Assembly: GCA_036504075.1 (NCBI GenBank)
Contig: DASXVX010000031.1
Span: 1-44,240 of the forward strand
DNA: 44,240 nucleotides
Reading direction: 5' to 3'
Source of the DNA: DASXVX01 sp036504075
GTDB lineage: Bacteria; Bacillota; Sulfobacillia; Symbiobacteriales; Symbiobacteriaceae
Shown: positions 16,243 through 24,702 of the stretch, piece after piece
Position numbering within the stretch: position 1 is the stretch's first letter
Layout: every line of letters starts with the position of its first letter
Program-made: the position numbers and the translations under genes
The notes under the pieces: model-generated
Told to the model about the DNA's origin: nothing
Databases searched by the model: none
The model's input: the letters and a program-made list of their open reading frames with translations, nothing else

Positions 16243-18136
16243 GGTGCATCGCCTCCGCAAGCGGCAAGGTTGCCATCGCTGATTCGGCGGGCAGGAGTGT
16301 GGCCGCCTGCCGGAGCGCGGCCTCGGCCAGGGCGAGATAGGCAGGCAAGCGGTGCGGCGCCCGGCGCAGCAGCCGCCGGAACGTTTCGGCGGCTGCTGCG
16401 CAGTGTCCGGTGCGCAGGCAGGCCTCACCGAGGTCGTGCAACAGGTCGCCCTGGTCGCCCCCGGTGAGCGGGAGTTCCCGGCGCCGGCGGCCCCACGTGG
16501 CCAGCGCCGTTTCCAAATAGGGCCCGGCCCGCTCGGGCTGCCCATACCGGAGCAGCAGCCGGCCCAGCGCGCCAGGGACGGCGGGAGTTTCGGCGGCGGC
16601 CAGGGAGTCGAGCAGGGCGATGGCCTGATCCGCCAGGTCCGGACGTCCGACCACCAGGAGCTTCTCCGTGAGGTTGAGCAGTCCGGGGGCGTCGGCCGGG
16701 GTCGGGGTCAGGTGTTCGTGAAAGCAGCGGAGGAAGCGGCGGGTCCGTGGACGCTTCAGGATCGCCGCGGCCTCGGTCGGATCGCCCCGGAGCCAGGCGA
16801 TGAGGCAACGGGTGGCCGGCGGCAGGTTCAACCGGGACGCGGCCTCTGTCTCGCCCAGGGCCAGGAGGCATTCGGCCCGGAGTTCGTCATCTTCCCGGCG
16901 ATGCTCCGGCATCGCCAGGGGTTCCAGCATCGCCAGGGGTTCCAGCATCGCCAGGGCTTCCGGCCAGCAGCCCCAGCCGGCGAAGGCCCGGGCGATGGCT
17001 CTTACGGCTGCGCCGTCCAGCTCCATTTGCTCGCGGACGATGCACAGCGCCCCCTCGGGGCCGGCCCACGCGACCAGCGCCCGGGTCAACAGCTCGATGG
17101 GCTGCGGGTAGTCGGGCCGGAGCGTCAGCGCCTCCCAGCAGGCCCGCACCGCCGCCTCCCAGTTGTGCAGTCCGGCCTCGACGTGGCCCAGTTGGAGCCA
17201 GGCCATGAAGCCGGCGTACCCTTCCATGGTGGGATACTGGGGCGGCGGCGTGCCCAGCGTCAGGCACCGCTCCAGGGCCGCCTTTGCGCCCGTCAGGTCG
17301 CCGAGGGCCAGCCGGGCGTAGCCGTAACGGTAGTGCAGGTCGGTGAAGTCCGGCCAGAGCGGCAGCGCCTCTTCCAGCAGAGCGGCGGCCTCCCGGTGCC
17401 GCCGGAGCTTCAGCAGGCAAAGGGCGAGGGTGTCGGCCACGAAGTGGGTCTTATCCCGGGCCCAGCTTCGCCGGTACCAGACCACCGCCGCCGGCAGACG
17501 CCCCAGGCGGAGGTGCTCCGCGCCCATCTGGGCCAGCAGAAGCGGGCTGTCAGGGGTCTTGCCCAGTTCTTGCCGGAGGAGCCCCAGGTTCCGGTCGGAT
17601 TTCTTCCGCTTGACCTCGTCGTCGGTCAGGTAGCCGTGGTGATAGATCTTGAGGCCCGTGAAGACCAAGGGGCCGATGTCGATCCACTCGTGAATGACGC
17701 CGTGGTAGCGGTACCCCCGCCGGTTCCGCCAGAGCCGGGGATGCAGCACCGTCGCCAGATGGCCGCCGGGATTCCGGCCGATCCAACTGGCGATAAGAAA
17801 GCCGTAACCGTTCACCTCCGGGCCGGCGCCGGCGGTCAGTTCCCGCAGGGCCGTCCGGGCTTCGGGGGAGAGCTCGTCGTCGGCATCCAGCAGGAGCACC
17901 CAGTCGCCGGTCGCCTGGTCCAGGGCGGCGTTGCGGGCCGCGGCGAAGTCGCCGGTCCAGGGCCGGTGGAAGACCCGAGCGCCGAAGGACGCTGCGATCT
18001 CCACCGTGCGGTCGGTGGACCCCGTGTCCACGACGACAACCTCATCGACCACGTCCCGGGCGGATCCGAGGCAGCGGGGCAGGTGTCGCTCTTCGTCTTT
18101 GACGATCAGACAGAGGGAGATGCGGTCGTCAGCCAT
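16148..18136 (-). CDS. Family-2 glycosyltransferase fused to TPR repeats (paralogue 2, longest)
   Basis: A 662-aa protein, about 130 residues longer than its neighbours. The GT-A domain (ISLCLIVKDE, VVDTGSTDRT, DADDEL at 84-89, YHHGYL) is followed by TPR-like repeats including WPDFTDLHY. Around 16910-16960 an 18-bp unit is repeated, giving LAMLEP LAMLEP LAMPEH, a recent in-frame expansion. The last ~33 residues are translated from DNA that also encodes the start of the next glycosyltransferase and are Arg/Pro/Gly-rich, so the natural stop may have been lost. The start is ATG 18136, with AAGGAGGTGA upstream. It overlaps the preceding gene by 8 nt. Confidence 0.85.
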   Translation of the reverse strand: MADDRISLCLIVKDEERHLPRCLGSARDVVDEVVVVDTGSTDRTVEIAASFGARVFHRPWTGDFAAARNAALDQATGDWVLLLDADDELSPEARTALRELTAGAGPEVNGYGFLIASWIGRNPGGHLATVLHPRLWRNRRGYRYHGVIHEWIDIGPLVFTGLKIYHHGYLTDDEVKRKKSDRNLGLLRQELGKTPDSPLLLAQMGAEHLRLGRLPAAVVWYRRSWARDKTHFVADTLALCLLKLRRHREAAALLEEALPLWPDFTDLHYRYGYARLALGDLTGAKAALERCLTLGTPPPQYPTMEGYAGFMAWLQLGHVEAGLHNWEAAVRACWEALTLRPDYPQPIELLTRALVAWAGPEGALCIVREQMELDGAAVRAIARAFAGWGCWPEALAMLEPLAMLEPLAMPEHRREDDELRAECLLALGETEAASRLNLPPATRCLIAWLRGDPTEAAAILKRPRTRRFLRCFHEHLTPTPADAPGLLNLTEKLLVVGRPDLADQAIALLDSLAAAETPAVPGALGRLLLRYGQPERAGPYLETALATWGRRRRELPLTGGDQGDLLHDLGEACLRTGHCAAAAETFRRLLRRAPHRLPAYLALAEAALRQAATLLPAESAMATLPLAEAMHLERRRTQPLYDRQERGGQPGPGPGEPPGRCR

Positions 18137-19724
18137 GCCGCCTCACCTCCTTGATGGCCGCGGCCAGTGCGGTCTGGAGGGCCGGGGAATCCGGCAGCCG
18201 GTACAGCCCCTGTTCCAGCAGGCTGACGCCGGCCTGCAGGCAGCCCGCCGCAGCCAGCCGGGCGCCGCCGGGGCCGGCCTGCTCCAGCACGGCGGCGGGG
18301 CGTTGCCCCGCGGCCAGACCGGCCGCCAGCCGTTCGGCGGGGTACAGCCCGGCTGGCAGCCCGGCGAACGCCAGGGCGGCGCCCTTGCCGTCGCCGAGGT
18401 GAAAGCGGCAGAGCGCAAGGGCCGTAAGGCGGCGCTGCTCGCAGGCCGCCGTGGCTTCCGGGGCCGCCGTGGCCGCCTCCGCCTGCCGCAGGGCGGCGGC
18501 GTAGTGATGGCCCACCAGCAGCGCTTCGGCCAGCGCCAGGTGGTCGTCCGGCCCGACCGGGGCCACCAGGGCCGTCAGGCCGGACTCGGCGGCCGCCGGC
18601 CCTTTGTGCAGCATCAGCAACCGGGCAAGGCGGCCCAGTGCGACGACGTCCCGGCCGGATCCCCACGCCTTCCGGTAGCACCCCTCCGCCTTCTCCCGCT
18701 CCCCTCGCCGCTCATGGATGGCGCCCAGCGCCTGCAGCGCCTTCCAGCCACCCATACCCGGGTCGGCCCCGAAATGCGGCGGGGCGGCCGCCGGGCCCAT
18801 CGCGAGGCACTCGTGAAACGCTCCGATGGCCTCGGGCAGCCGGCCCAGCCGCGAGAGCGCCTGCCCCTGCAGGTAGACCAGGTCCGTAAAGTCTGCGAAG
18901 TGCGCCAGACCGGCCGCCGCTTCGGCCAGTGCCGCCGCCGGGTCGCCCGTGGCCAGGAGGGCGAGGGCCAGTTGCTTCATGAGCCGGGTGGCGTACAGAT
19001 ACCCGCCCGCCAGGGCGCCGGGCTTGGCGGCCCGGTAGGCGGCGATCGCGTCCTGCTCCCGGCCCAGAGCCCGGTACTCGTTGCCCAGGTAATACTGGAG
19101 CAGCGGGTCATCCGGGCGCTCCGCCGTGCCCTGCTCCATCGAGGCCTGCTCCGCCAAGGCTGTTTCCAGCAGCGTCAGATTCCGCTGTCGCTTCGCCCGG
19201 GCGGTCACCACCGGTTTCAGGTAGCCGTAGTGCAGAATCCGCAGCCCGCCGGGCCGGATTCGGTCCTCCGGCAGCTCCAGCCGCTCGTGAATCCGCCCGT
19301 GGTACCGGTACGCGGGCCGGTTCCGGAAGAGGCGGGGGCTGTATCCCAGCTCCATATCCGGCCCCGGCAGCTCCCCGACAAAGTGCACCAGCGTGGCGAA
19401 GTATGCCTCCACGTTGCCGGCCAGCAGCAGCGGGCCGATGCGGGTCCGGTCGTCCGGGTGCAGCTCCTCGTCGGCGTCCAGCACGAGAATCCACGCCTGG
19501 GTCGCTTCCGCCAGGCCGGCGTTCCGGGCGGCGGCGAAATCGCCGGCCCAGGGCTGGTGGATGACCCGGGCGCCGTAGCCTTCGGCCACCGAGGGCGTGC
19601 CGTCGGTGGAGCCGGTATCCACGAGAATGATCTCATCGACCACACCCGCCACGCTGCCCAGGCACCGGGGGAGCATGTCGGCCTCATCTTTGGCGATCAG
19701 ACAGAGGCTGAGGCCCGGCTTCAC
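18129..19724 (-). CDS. Family-2 glycosyltransferase fused to TPR repeats (paralogue 3)
   Basis: A 531-aa protein with a GT-A domain (LSLCLIAKDEADMLPRC, VDTGSTDGTP, DADEELHPDDR, RILHYGYLKP, then RQRNLTLL) and a C-terminal TPR array with FADFTDLVYLQG and an ECLAMGP segment shared with its neighbours. The start is GTG 19724, preceded by GGGAGGGAG. Its 5' end overlaps the preceding gene by 4 nt and its 3' end overlaps paralogue 2 by 8 nt, so expression is coupled. The donor and acceptor are unknown. Confidence 0.87.
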   Translation of the reverse strand: MKPGLSLCLIAKDEADMLPRCLGSVAGVVDEIILVDTGSTDGTPSVAEGYGARVIHQPWAGDFAAARNAGLAEATQAWILVLDADEELHPDDRTRIGPLLLAGNVEAYFATLVHFVGELPGPDMELGYSPRLFRNRPAYRYHGRIHERLELPEDRIRPGGLRILHYGYLKPVVTARAKRQRNLTLLETALAEQASMEQGTAERPDDPLLQYYLGNEYRALGREQDAIAAYRAAKPGALAGGYLYATRLMKQLALALLATGDPAAALAEAAAGLAHFADFTDLVYLQGQALSRLGRLPEAIGAFHECLAMGPAAAPPHFGADPGMGGWKALQALGAIHERRGEREKAEGCYRKAWGSGRDVVALGRLARLLMLHKGPAAAESGLTALVAPVGPDDHLALAEALLVGHHYAAALRQAEAATAAPEATAACEQRRLTALALCRFHLGDGKGAALAFAGLPAGLYPAERLAAGLAAGQRPAAVLEQAGPGGARLAAAGCLQAGVSLLEQGLYRLPDSPALQTALAAAIKEVRRHG

Positions 19725-21307
19725 GGCAACTCCCTCCCCAGCCGCTCCAGGAGCGTCTTGAGCGGGCCGGAGTCAGGAAAGCGGGCAAGGCCCCGGGTCA
19801 ACGTCTCCCGGGCGGCGTCGATGAACAGCGCGGCCCCCCGGCGACGCCCGTCCATGTCATCGCCCAGTTCGGTCAGCACGGCCTGCATCTCCGCCTCCCG
19901 GCCGGCGCACCAGTGGCAGAACGCCAGGCCCGCCAGCGCCGCCGGCCGGTGCACGTCGCCGGGCGCCACGGCCGCCAGGCCGGCCGCGGCCTCCTCCCAC
20001 CGGCCCAGCTTGATCGCACAGTAGCCCCGCAGCACCGCCGCCCGACCGCCTTCCGCCTCGGCCGGCACGGCCGCCAGCGCCGCCTCGACGGCGCCGCCCT
20101 GGTAGAGCATGTCAGCAATGGTCAGCGCTCGTTCCGGCGTCTCCCGTGGGAGCCGCTCTTCGACGTAAGCCCGGACTCTCGCCGGGTCGACCCCGGCCTT
20201 CAGCAGCACCGTCGCCGTGGACTCCAGCGGCGCCAGCCACTCGGGCCGCATGGCCTGGGCCTGTTCGTAAGCGGTGACCGCCTCGTGCAGCCCGCCGGCG
20301 GCTTGGTGCGCCTGCCCCAGGGCGTAGTAAGCCTTCCAGGCCCCGAGCCCCTCCTCCGCCCCGGCGTATGGCGGCACGGGCGCCGGCCCCATGGCGGCGC
20401 AGCGGCTGAACGTGCCCGTCGCCCGGGCGAACTCCTTGCGCTCCACCTCCGCCACGCCCCGGAAGTAAAGCAGGTCGGTGAAGTCCGGGAACCGCACCAG
20501 CCCTTGGGCAATCTCCTTTTCGCCTTCGTCCCACCGGCCCAGGGAAAGCAGCGTGTACACCAGGTTCTTGGTCAGCTTCGGCTCCCAGGGCGTGCCGCCG
20601 GCGGCCGGCCGGGCGAGCCGGTACTGCGCCAGCGCCTCGTCGAACCGGTTGTGCCGCTGGTACTCGACGCCCAGGTTAAAGCGGTAGAAGTGGGACCGGG
20701 GGTTCCGGGCCACTTCGGCCTCGATCAGCGCCAGATTGCGGGCTTTCTTGTCCCGGGCCGCCTCCGCCGCCGCCAGGTAGCCGTAATGGGTGAAGCGAAT
20801 GCCGGCGTTCTCGATGCGGGCGGACGGGCTGACGGCGTAAATGCTGGGGGAGATGTCCTCGTGCATCAGCCCGGTGTACCGGTGGCCGGGGTGGTTCCGC
20901 CAGAACCGGAGCAGGAAGGAGCGCTCGAAGTCCAGGCTGCCGGCACCGCCCAGCAGGCTGACGACCGGACAGATGAGCGCATCGGCCTCCGTGGACTCCA
21001 GCAGCGGCAGCACGCCGGCCCGGTCCGTCGCGTCCAACTCCTCGTCGGCATCCAGCACCATGACCCACCGGCCGGTGGCCACCGCCAGCCCGGCGTTGCG
21101 GGCGGCGGAGAAGTCGTCCGTCCAGGGAAAATCGACGATGCGGGCCCCGTGGGCCGCGGCGACGGCCACCGTGCCGTCATTGGAGCCGGTGTCGACCACC
21201 ACCAGTTCGCCGGCGATGTCCGCCACGCCGGCCAGGGCCCGAGGCAGGTTCTGCTCCTCATCCTTGACGATCATGCAGACGGACAGGAGCGGCGCAGTTT
21301 CAGCCAA
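19721..21307 (-). CDS. Family-2 glycosyltransferase fused to TPR repeats (paralogue 4)
   Basis: A 528-aa protein. The GT-A domain shows LSVCMIVKDEEQNLPRAL, VVDTGSNDGT, DADEELDATDR and FTHYGYL; in the family signature the usual ILHYGYL has become FTHYGYL. TPR repeats follow, including FPDFTDLLYFRG. The start is TTG 21307, preceded by GGGAGGTG. It overlaps paralogue 5 upstream by 8 nt. Together with its neighbours it probably adds one sugar of a multi-residue glycan, but the order of action cannot be deduced. Confidence 0.87.
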   Translation of the reverse strand: MAETAPLLSVCMIVKDEEQNLPRALAGVADIAGELVVVDTGSNDGTVAVAAAHGARIVDFPWTDDFSAARNAGLAVATGRWVMVLDADEELDATDRAGVLPLLESTEADALICPVVSLLGGAGSLDFERSFLLRFWRNHPGHRYTGLMHEDISPSIYAVSPSARIENAGIRFTHYGYLAAAEAARDKKARNLALIEAEVARNPRSHFYRFNLGVEYQRHNRFDEALAQYRLARPAAGGTPWEPKLTKNLVYTLLSLGRWDEGEKEIAQGLVRFPDFTDLLYFRGVAEVERKEFARATGTFSRCAAMGPAPVPPYAGAEEGLGAWKAYYALGQAHQAAGGLHEAVTAYEQAQAMRPEWLAPLESTATVLLKAGVDPARVRAYVEERLPRETPERALTIADMLYQGGAVEAALAAVPAEAEGGRAAVLRGYCAIKLGRWEEAAAGLAAVAPGDVHRPAALAGLAFCHWCAGREAEMQAVLTELGDDMDGRRRGAALFIDAARETLTRGLARFPDSGPLKTLLERLGRELP

Positions 21308-22826
21308 ATCTCACACCTCCCGTTTTCGCCGCCTGCTCCCAGAAGCGGGCCTCCTTCAGGCAGACCCGGGCGGCCTCCGCCAGGTCCGGCGCGTTCATGC
21401 CACGCTCCCGAGCCAGGGCGGCCACGGCCGGCAGGCCCCGGTGGCTTCCGGTCGCCGCCAGCAGCGCCCCCCGGCCGGGGAGGCCCAGCGCCGCCGGCAC
21501 TCCAGTCAGGGCTTCCGCCGCCGGGCCGTGCCGGCCGAGCCGGAGCAGGGCCAGGCCCCGCAGATACCGGGCCGCCGGGTCGTCGTCCAGGTCGGGTGTG
21601 AGCGTCTGCAGCGCCAGGTCCGGACGCCCCCCGGCGAGCAGCACGTCGGCCACGCGGACCCGGTGTGCGGTCTGCTCCAGGTCGAACCAGGCCGCCAGGC
21701 GGGCCAGCAGCGCATCGTCCGGCAGATGGCCGTTCAGCGCCTCCACCATGCCCGCCAGCGGGGCGGTCCAGTCCGGTTGGGCAGCGAAGGCGGCTTCGTA
21801 GGCATCCGCCGCATCTTCCAGCCGCCCCAGCGCCACGTATGAGCGGGCCATGGCCTCGTACGCCCGGTGGCCCGCCATGCCCGGCCAGGCGCCCGCCGCC
21901 GTGGCTGGCCCCATGGCCACGCACCGGTGGAAGAGCCCCACCGCCCGGGCGTGCCGGCCCTGCTCCTGGGCGGCGTAGCCCAACAAGTAGACCAGGTCGG
22001 TAAAGTCCGGGTAGATCGACAGCCCCTGCCGGATGACCGCCGTCGCGTCCTCCCACCGGCGCAGCACCACCAGGCAGGTGGCGAGACATTTGAACATTTT
22101 GGCCGCCCAGAGCGGGTACCAGGAGAGGCCGGACCGCACCCGTTCATACTCGGAAACGGCGCCTTCCAGGTCGGGCAAGCGCTGCAGTTCCAGCCCCAGG
22201 TTGAACAGGTAGAAGACGTCGTCCGGGTGGTCCGCCACCAGTTGGCGGGCGAGCTTCAGGTTCCGCTCCGACTTGCCTTTGGCCCGGACGGCCTCTTTCA
22301 GGTAGCCGTAGTGCAGAATCCGAATCTGGCAGTAATCCACCCGGGCGTCCGGCTTCTCACGCCAGATGGCGGTCACGATCTGCTCGTGCAGCTTTCCCTC
22401 GTAGCGGTACTCGGGCCGGTGGCGCCAGAGCGTCACGTCGTAGCTGTTCTCCGTCTCGGTGAAGCCGCCGGCGTCCATGAGGTTGACGTGGAGCATGGAA
22501 TAAGCCTCCACCTCCGGGTCCCGGCAGATCTCCCGGAGCCGGTGCCGGTCTTCGGGATGGAGTTCTTCGTCGGCGTCCAGCACGAGCACCCATTCAGTAG
22601 TGGCGGCGTCCACGCCGACGTTGCGGGCGGCGGCGAAGTTGTCGGTCCAGGCGTAATGGAGCACCCGGGCGCCGAACGACTCGGCCACGGCCACGGTGCC
22701 GTCGGTGGAGCCGGTGTCCACGACGATGATCTCATCGACGATGCCCCGGACGCTGGCGAGGCACCGGGGCAGGTCTTGCTCCTCGTTCCTGACGATCATG
22801 CAGAGGGTGATGGCCGGCTCGCTCAT
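21300..22826 (-). CDS. Family-2 glycosyltransferase fused to TPR repeats (paralogue 5)
   Basis: A 508-aa protein with a GT-A domain (ITLCMIVRNEEQDLPRC, VDTGSTDGTV, DADEELHPEDR, RILHYGYLKE, SERNLKLA) and a TPR array with YPDFTDLVYLLG. The start ATG 22826 overlaps the stop of the upstream TPR gene (ATGA) and lacks a strong ribosome binding site of its own, so translation probably depends on coupling. It is the first glycosyltransferase of the operon. Confidence 0.87.
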   Translation of the reverse strand: MSEPAITLCMIVRNEEQDLPRCLASVRGIVDEIIVVDTGSTDGTVAVAESFGARVLHYAWTDNFAAARNVGVDAATTEWVLVLDADEELHPEDRHRLREICRDPEVEAYSMLHVNLMDAGGFTETENSYDVTLWRHRPEYRYEGKLHEQIVTAIWREKPDARVDYCQIRILHYGYLKEAVRAKGKSERNLKLARQLVADHPDDVFYLFNLGLELQRLPDLEGAVSEYERVRSGLSWYPLWAAKMFKCLATCLVVLRRWEDATAVIRQGLSIYPDFTDLVYLLGYAAQEQGRHARAVGLFHRCVAMGPATAAGAWPGMAGHRAYEAMARSYVALGRLEDAADAYEAAFAAQPDWTAPLAGMVEALNGHLPDDALLARLAAWFDLEQTAHRVRVADVLLAGGRPDLALQTLTPDLDDDPAARYLRGLALLRLGRHGPAAEALTGVPAALGLPGRGALLAATGSHRGLPAVAALARERGMNAPDLAEAARVCLKEARFWEQAAKTGGVRFG

Positions 22827-23854
22827 GGCTTTGCGACCAGTTCCGCCAGGAGCGCCGCCACCTCCGGGTCCTCCCCCTGCCGGGCCGCCAGGCGCAGAAT
22901 CTCAACGGCCTGCGCCCGGAAGATGCGGGCCCGCAGGAGATACGGAAGGGGTTCGTCGGGGGTCAGGGCGGCCAGCCGGGCCGCCAGGTCGTGGGCCTTC
23001 GGCCAGTTGCGGGCCTTCAGTTCCAGCTCGGCCAGGCCGGCCAGCAGTTCGGCGTCGTCCGGCTGCAACGCCAGCGCCCGCCCGCAGTACCGGCGGGCCA
23101 ACCGCACCTGCCCCCGCAGCCGGAAGAGCAGCGCCAGCGCCCGGTAGCCTTCCGGCCAGCCACACCGGTCCATCAACGCGACCGCCTGTTCGGCCTCCTG
23201 CCGCCGCCCGGCGGCCAGGAGCACATCCACCGCCTGCAGAAGCAACTCGCCCCCGGCCTGCCCCCAGGCGGGGCCGTCCGGCAGCGGCGAATCGGCGCAG
23301 AGAAGATGGTGCAACGCCCGCGCCGACCCTCCGCAGCCTTCGGACAGGGTCAGGGCTTCCAGATGGCGTCGGGCCTCCGGGCAGTCGTAGCGGCACCAGG
23401 CGGCCAGGAGGGCCATCTGCGTGGCCTGGACGGCCAGCGGATGGTCCGGCGGGACGGCCGCCAGCGCCGCACCCGCTTTGGCTGCATCGCCCACCCGGAG
23501 CCGGCAGAAGGCTTCCAACAGGGCCGTGTCGGCCCGGTCCGCTCCCTGCTGGTCCGCCCGGCTTATGCAGCGCAGGGCCGGCCGGTACTGCCGGTGGACG
23601 GTGAGCACGTCGGCCAGCAGCAGCCACTGGTCGGGGGTCGCCGGGTTTACCAGGGTCGCCAGCGTCTCGGGCAGCGCCCGGGTCTGGTTCAGGAGCGTGA
23701 AGATGCCGGCCAGCCGGTAGAGCGGCTCGGTCTGGTCGGGACAGGCCTGGTAGGCCTCCCGGTACCGCAGCGCCGCCTCCGCCGGGTTGCCGGCCCGCTC
23801 CGCCAGGTCGCCGAGGGCCAGCAGCGACAGCGCATCGCCGGCGCCTTCCGCCAT
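22823..23854 (-). CDS. TPR-repeat protein without a glycosyltransferase domain, first gene of the operon
   Basis: A 343-aa protein of helical repeats only (ALGDLAERAGNPAEAALRY, then repeated A-x-x-x-L-x-x-G-x-x-x-x-A patterns and ALALQPDDAELLAGLAELEL). Its last ~100 residues resemble the TPR halves of the neighbouring glycosyltransferases, so it may have arisen from one by loss of the GT-A domain. A scaffold or acceptor-binding role is likely. The second ATG (23854) is preferred because GGAGG lies 8 nt before it; the first ATG (23860) is too close. It is divergent from the sequon-repeat protein. Confidence 0.75.
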   Translation of the reverse strand: MAEGAGDALSLLALGDLAERAGNPAEAALRYREAYQACPDQTEPLYRLAGIFTLLNQTRALPETLATLVNPATPDQWLLLADVLTVHRQYRPALRCISRADQQGADRADTALLEAFCRLRVGDAAKAGAALAAVPPDHPLAVQATQMALLAAWCRYDCPEARRHLEALTLSEGCGGSARALHHLLCADSPLPDGPAWGQAGGELLLQAVDVLLAAGRRQEAEQAVALMDRCGWPEGYRALALLFRLRGQVRLARRYCGRALALQPDDAELLAGLAELELKARNWPKAHDLAARLAALTPDEPLPYLLRARIFRAQAVEILRLAARQGEDPEVAALLAELVAKP

Positions 23855-24043
23855 TGACATTCCCTCCCCCGATCACTTCATAGCCAGGGTATGTCTACAG
23901 GTAGCGCTAATGTGTCCGCCTGAATTGCGAAGTTACATAAGCATATGGTGGGCCAGGCACATAACGTAGGAGAAGAGCCTTCGTGCTCTGCCGGTGCTCT
24001 GTGGGCAGCGGTCTCCCCATTCGCCTCCAAGGAGGGACCTGAC
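23855..24043. promoter_or_regulatory. Divergent promoter region between the glycosyltransferase operon and the repeat-protein operon
   Basis: This 189-nt non-coding stretch is AT-richer than its surroundings in the middle (around 23910-23970) and must hold promoters for both directions. I could not identify convincing -35/-10 pairs. A strong AAGGAGGG precedes GTG 24044 on the plus strand. Confidence 0.45.
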
Positions 24044-24634
24044 GTGCCGAACTTCCGCGTGTTTAACGATACCGCCAGCGCCCTGCTGTCACAGGTCTCC
24101 AACCCCACCGCCGGGTGCCTGCTGTCCAGCGTTTCGAACACGACCGCGGGCTGCCTGCTTTCCACGGTCAACAACTCCACCGCCGGCAGCTTGCTGTCTG
24201 CCGTCAGCAACTCCACCGCCGGCTGCCTGCTCTCCACGGTCAACAACTCCACCGCCGGCTCCCTGCTCACCAGCGTCAGTAACTCCACGGCCGCCTGCCT
24301 GCTGGAGACGCTGGCCGACCGCGCCACCGTCGACGTCACGGAAACGATCGTGCCGGACGCAACGGCTTCGGTCAATGCCACCACCCGGACCGTCCTGTCG
24401 TATTCCGGCACCACCTTCGCCGCCTACGCCACCGGCGCCAACAACGCCCTGGCGAAGCTGCAAATCAGTGTGAACGGCACCAACTTCGCCGACGATGTGG
24501 ACGGCACGAAGACGGTCACCACCGGCTCCGTCGTTTTCTTCGTCCCGGCGACGCTGACCAAGTATGCACGCCTGGTGACCGGCGGTGCCACCACCACCGC
24601 CACCCTCCAGGTCACGCTGCAGGCTCAGGTATAA
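24044..24634 (+). CDS. Sequon-repeat protein with a DUF6385-like C-terminal domain
   Basis: A 196-aa protein starting MPNFRVFNDTASALL at GTG 24044, set by AAGGAGGGACC. Residues 8-91 are seven 12-residue repeats, N-[DPTS]-T-A-[GSA]-[CSA]-L-L-x-x-x-x, each opening with an N-x-T sequon (one is NPT). Residues ~92-196 form a beta-rich Thr/Ala domain (TVDVTETIVPDATASV, then TVLSYSGTTFAAYATGANN) that resembles the DUF6385 type seen beside TPR glycosyltransferases in other Firmicutes; that resemblance is from memory and tentative. There is no signal peptide or anchor. It is the first gene of an operon with the aminotransferase and dehydrogenase and is divergent from the glycosyltransferase operon, making it a candidate acceptor for the glycan. 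Confidence 0.75.
   Translation: MPNFRVFNDTASALLSQVSNPTAGCLLSSVSNTTAGCLLSTVNNSTAGSLLSAVSNSTAGCLLSTVNNSTAGSLLTSVSNSTAACLLETLADRATVDVTETIVPDATASVNATTRTVLSYSGTTFAAYATGANNALAKLQISVNGTNFADDVDGTKTVTTGSVVFFVPATLTKYARLVTGGATTTATLQVTLQAQV
24065..24316 (+). repeat. Seven tandem 36-bp units encoding 12-residue N-x-T repeats
   Basis: The units begin NDTAS, NPTAG, NTTAG, NSTAG, NSTAG, NSTAG and NSTAA in order. DNA similarity is highest in units 3-6, which alternate SVS-type and TVN-type ends as pairs, as if a 72-bp block had been duplicated. The first and last units are the most divergent. Confidence 0.85.
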
Positions 24635-24702
24635 ACTGCTTACGCTCCCGAGGCCGGCCTGTCCGAGGCCGGTCCATACATGCCGGAAAGGAGCTGGAGC
24701 AG

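Noticed and set aside
16352..21601. Several 550-700 aa plus-strand open frames across the glycosyltransferase operon
   Set aside because: They are antisense to genes with clear GT2 and TPR motifs and consist of Arg/Gly/Pro/Gln-rich sequence without family features.
24065..24316. Possible CRISPR array
   Set aside because: The 36-bp units follow each other without spacers and keep one reading frame; this is a protein repeat.
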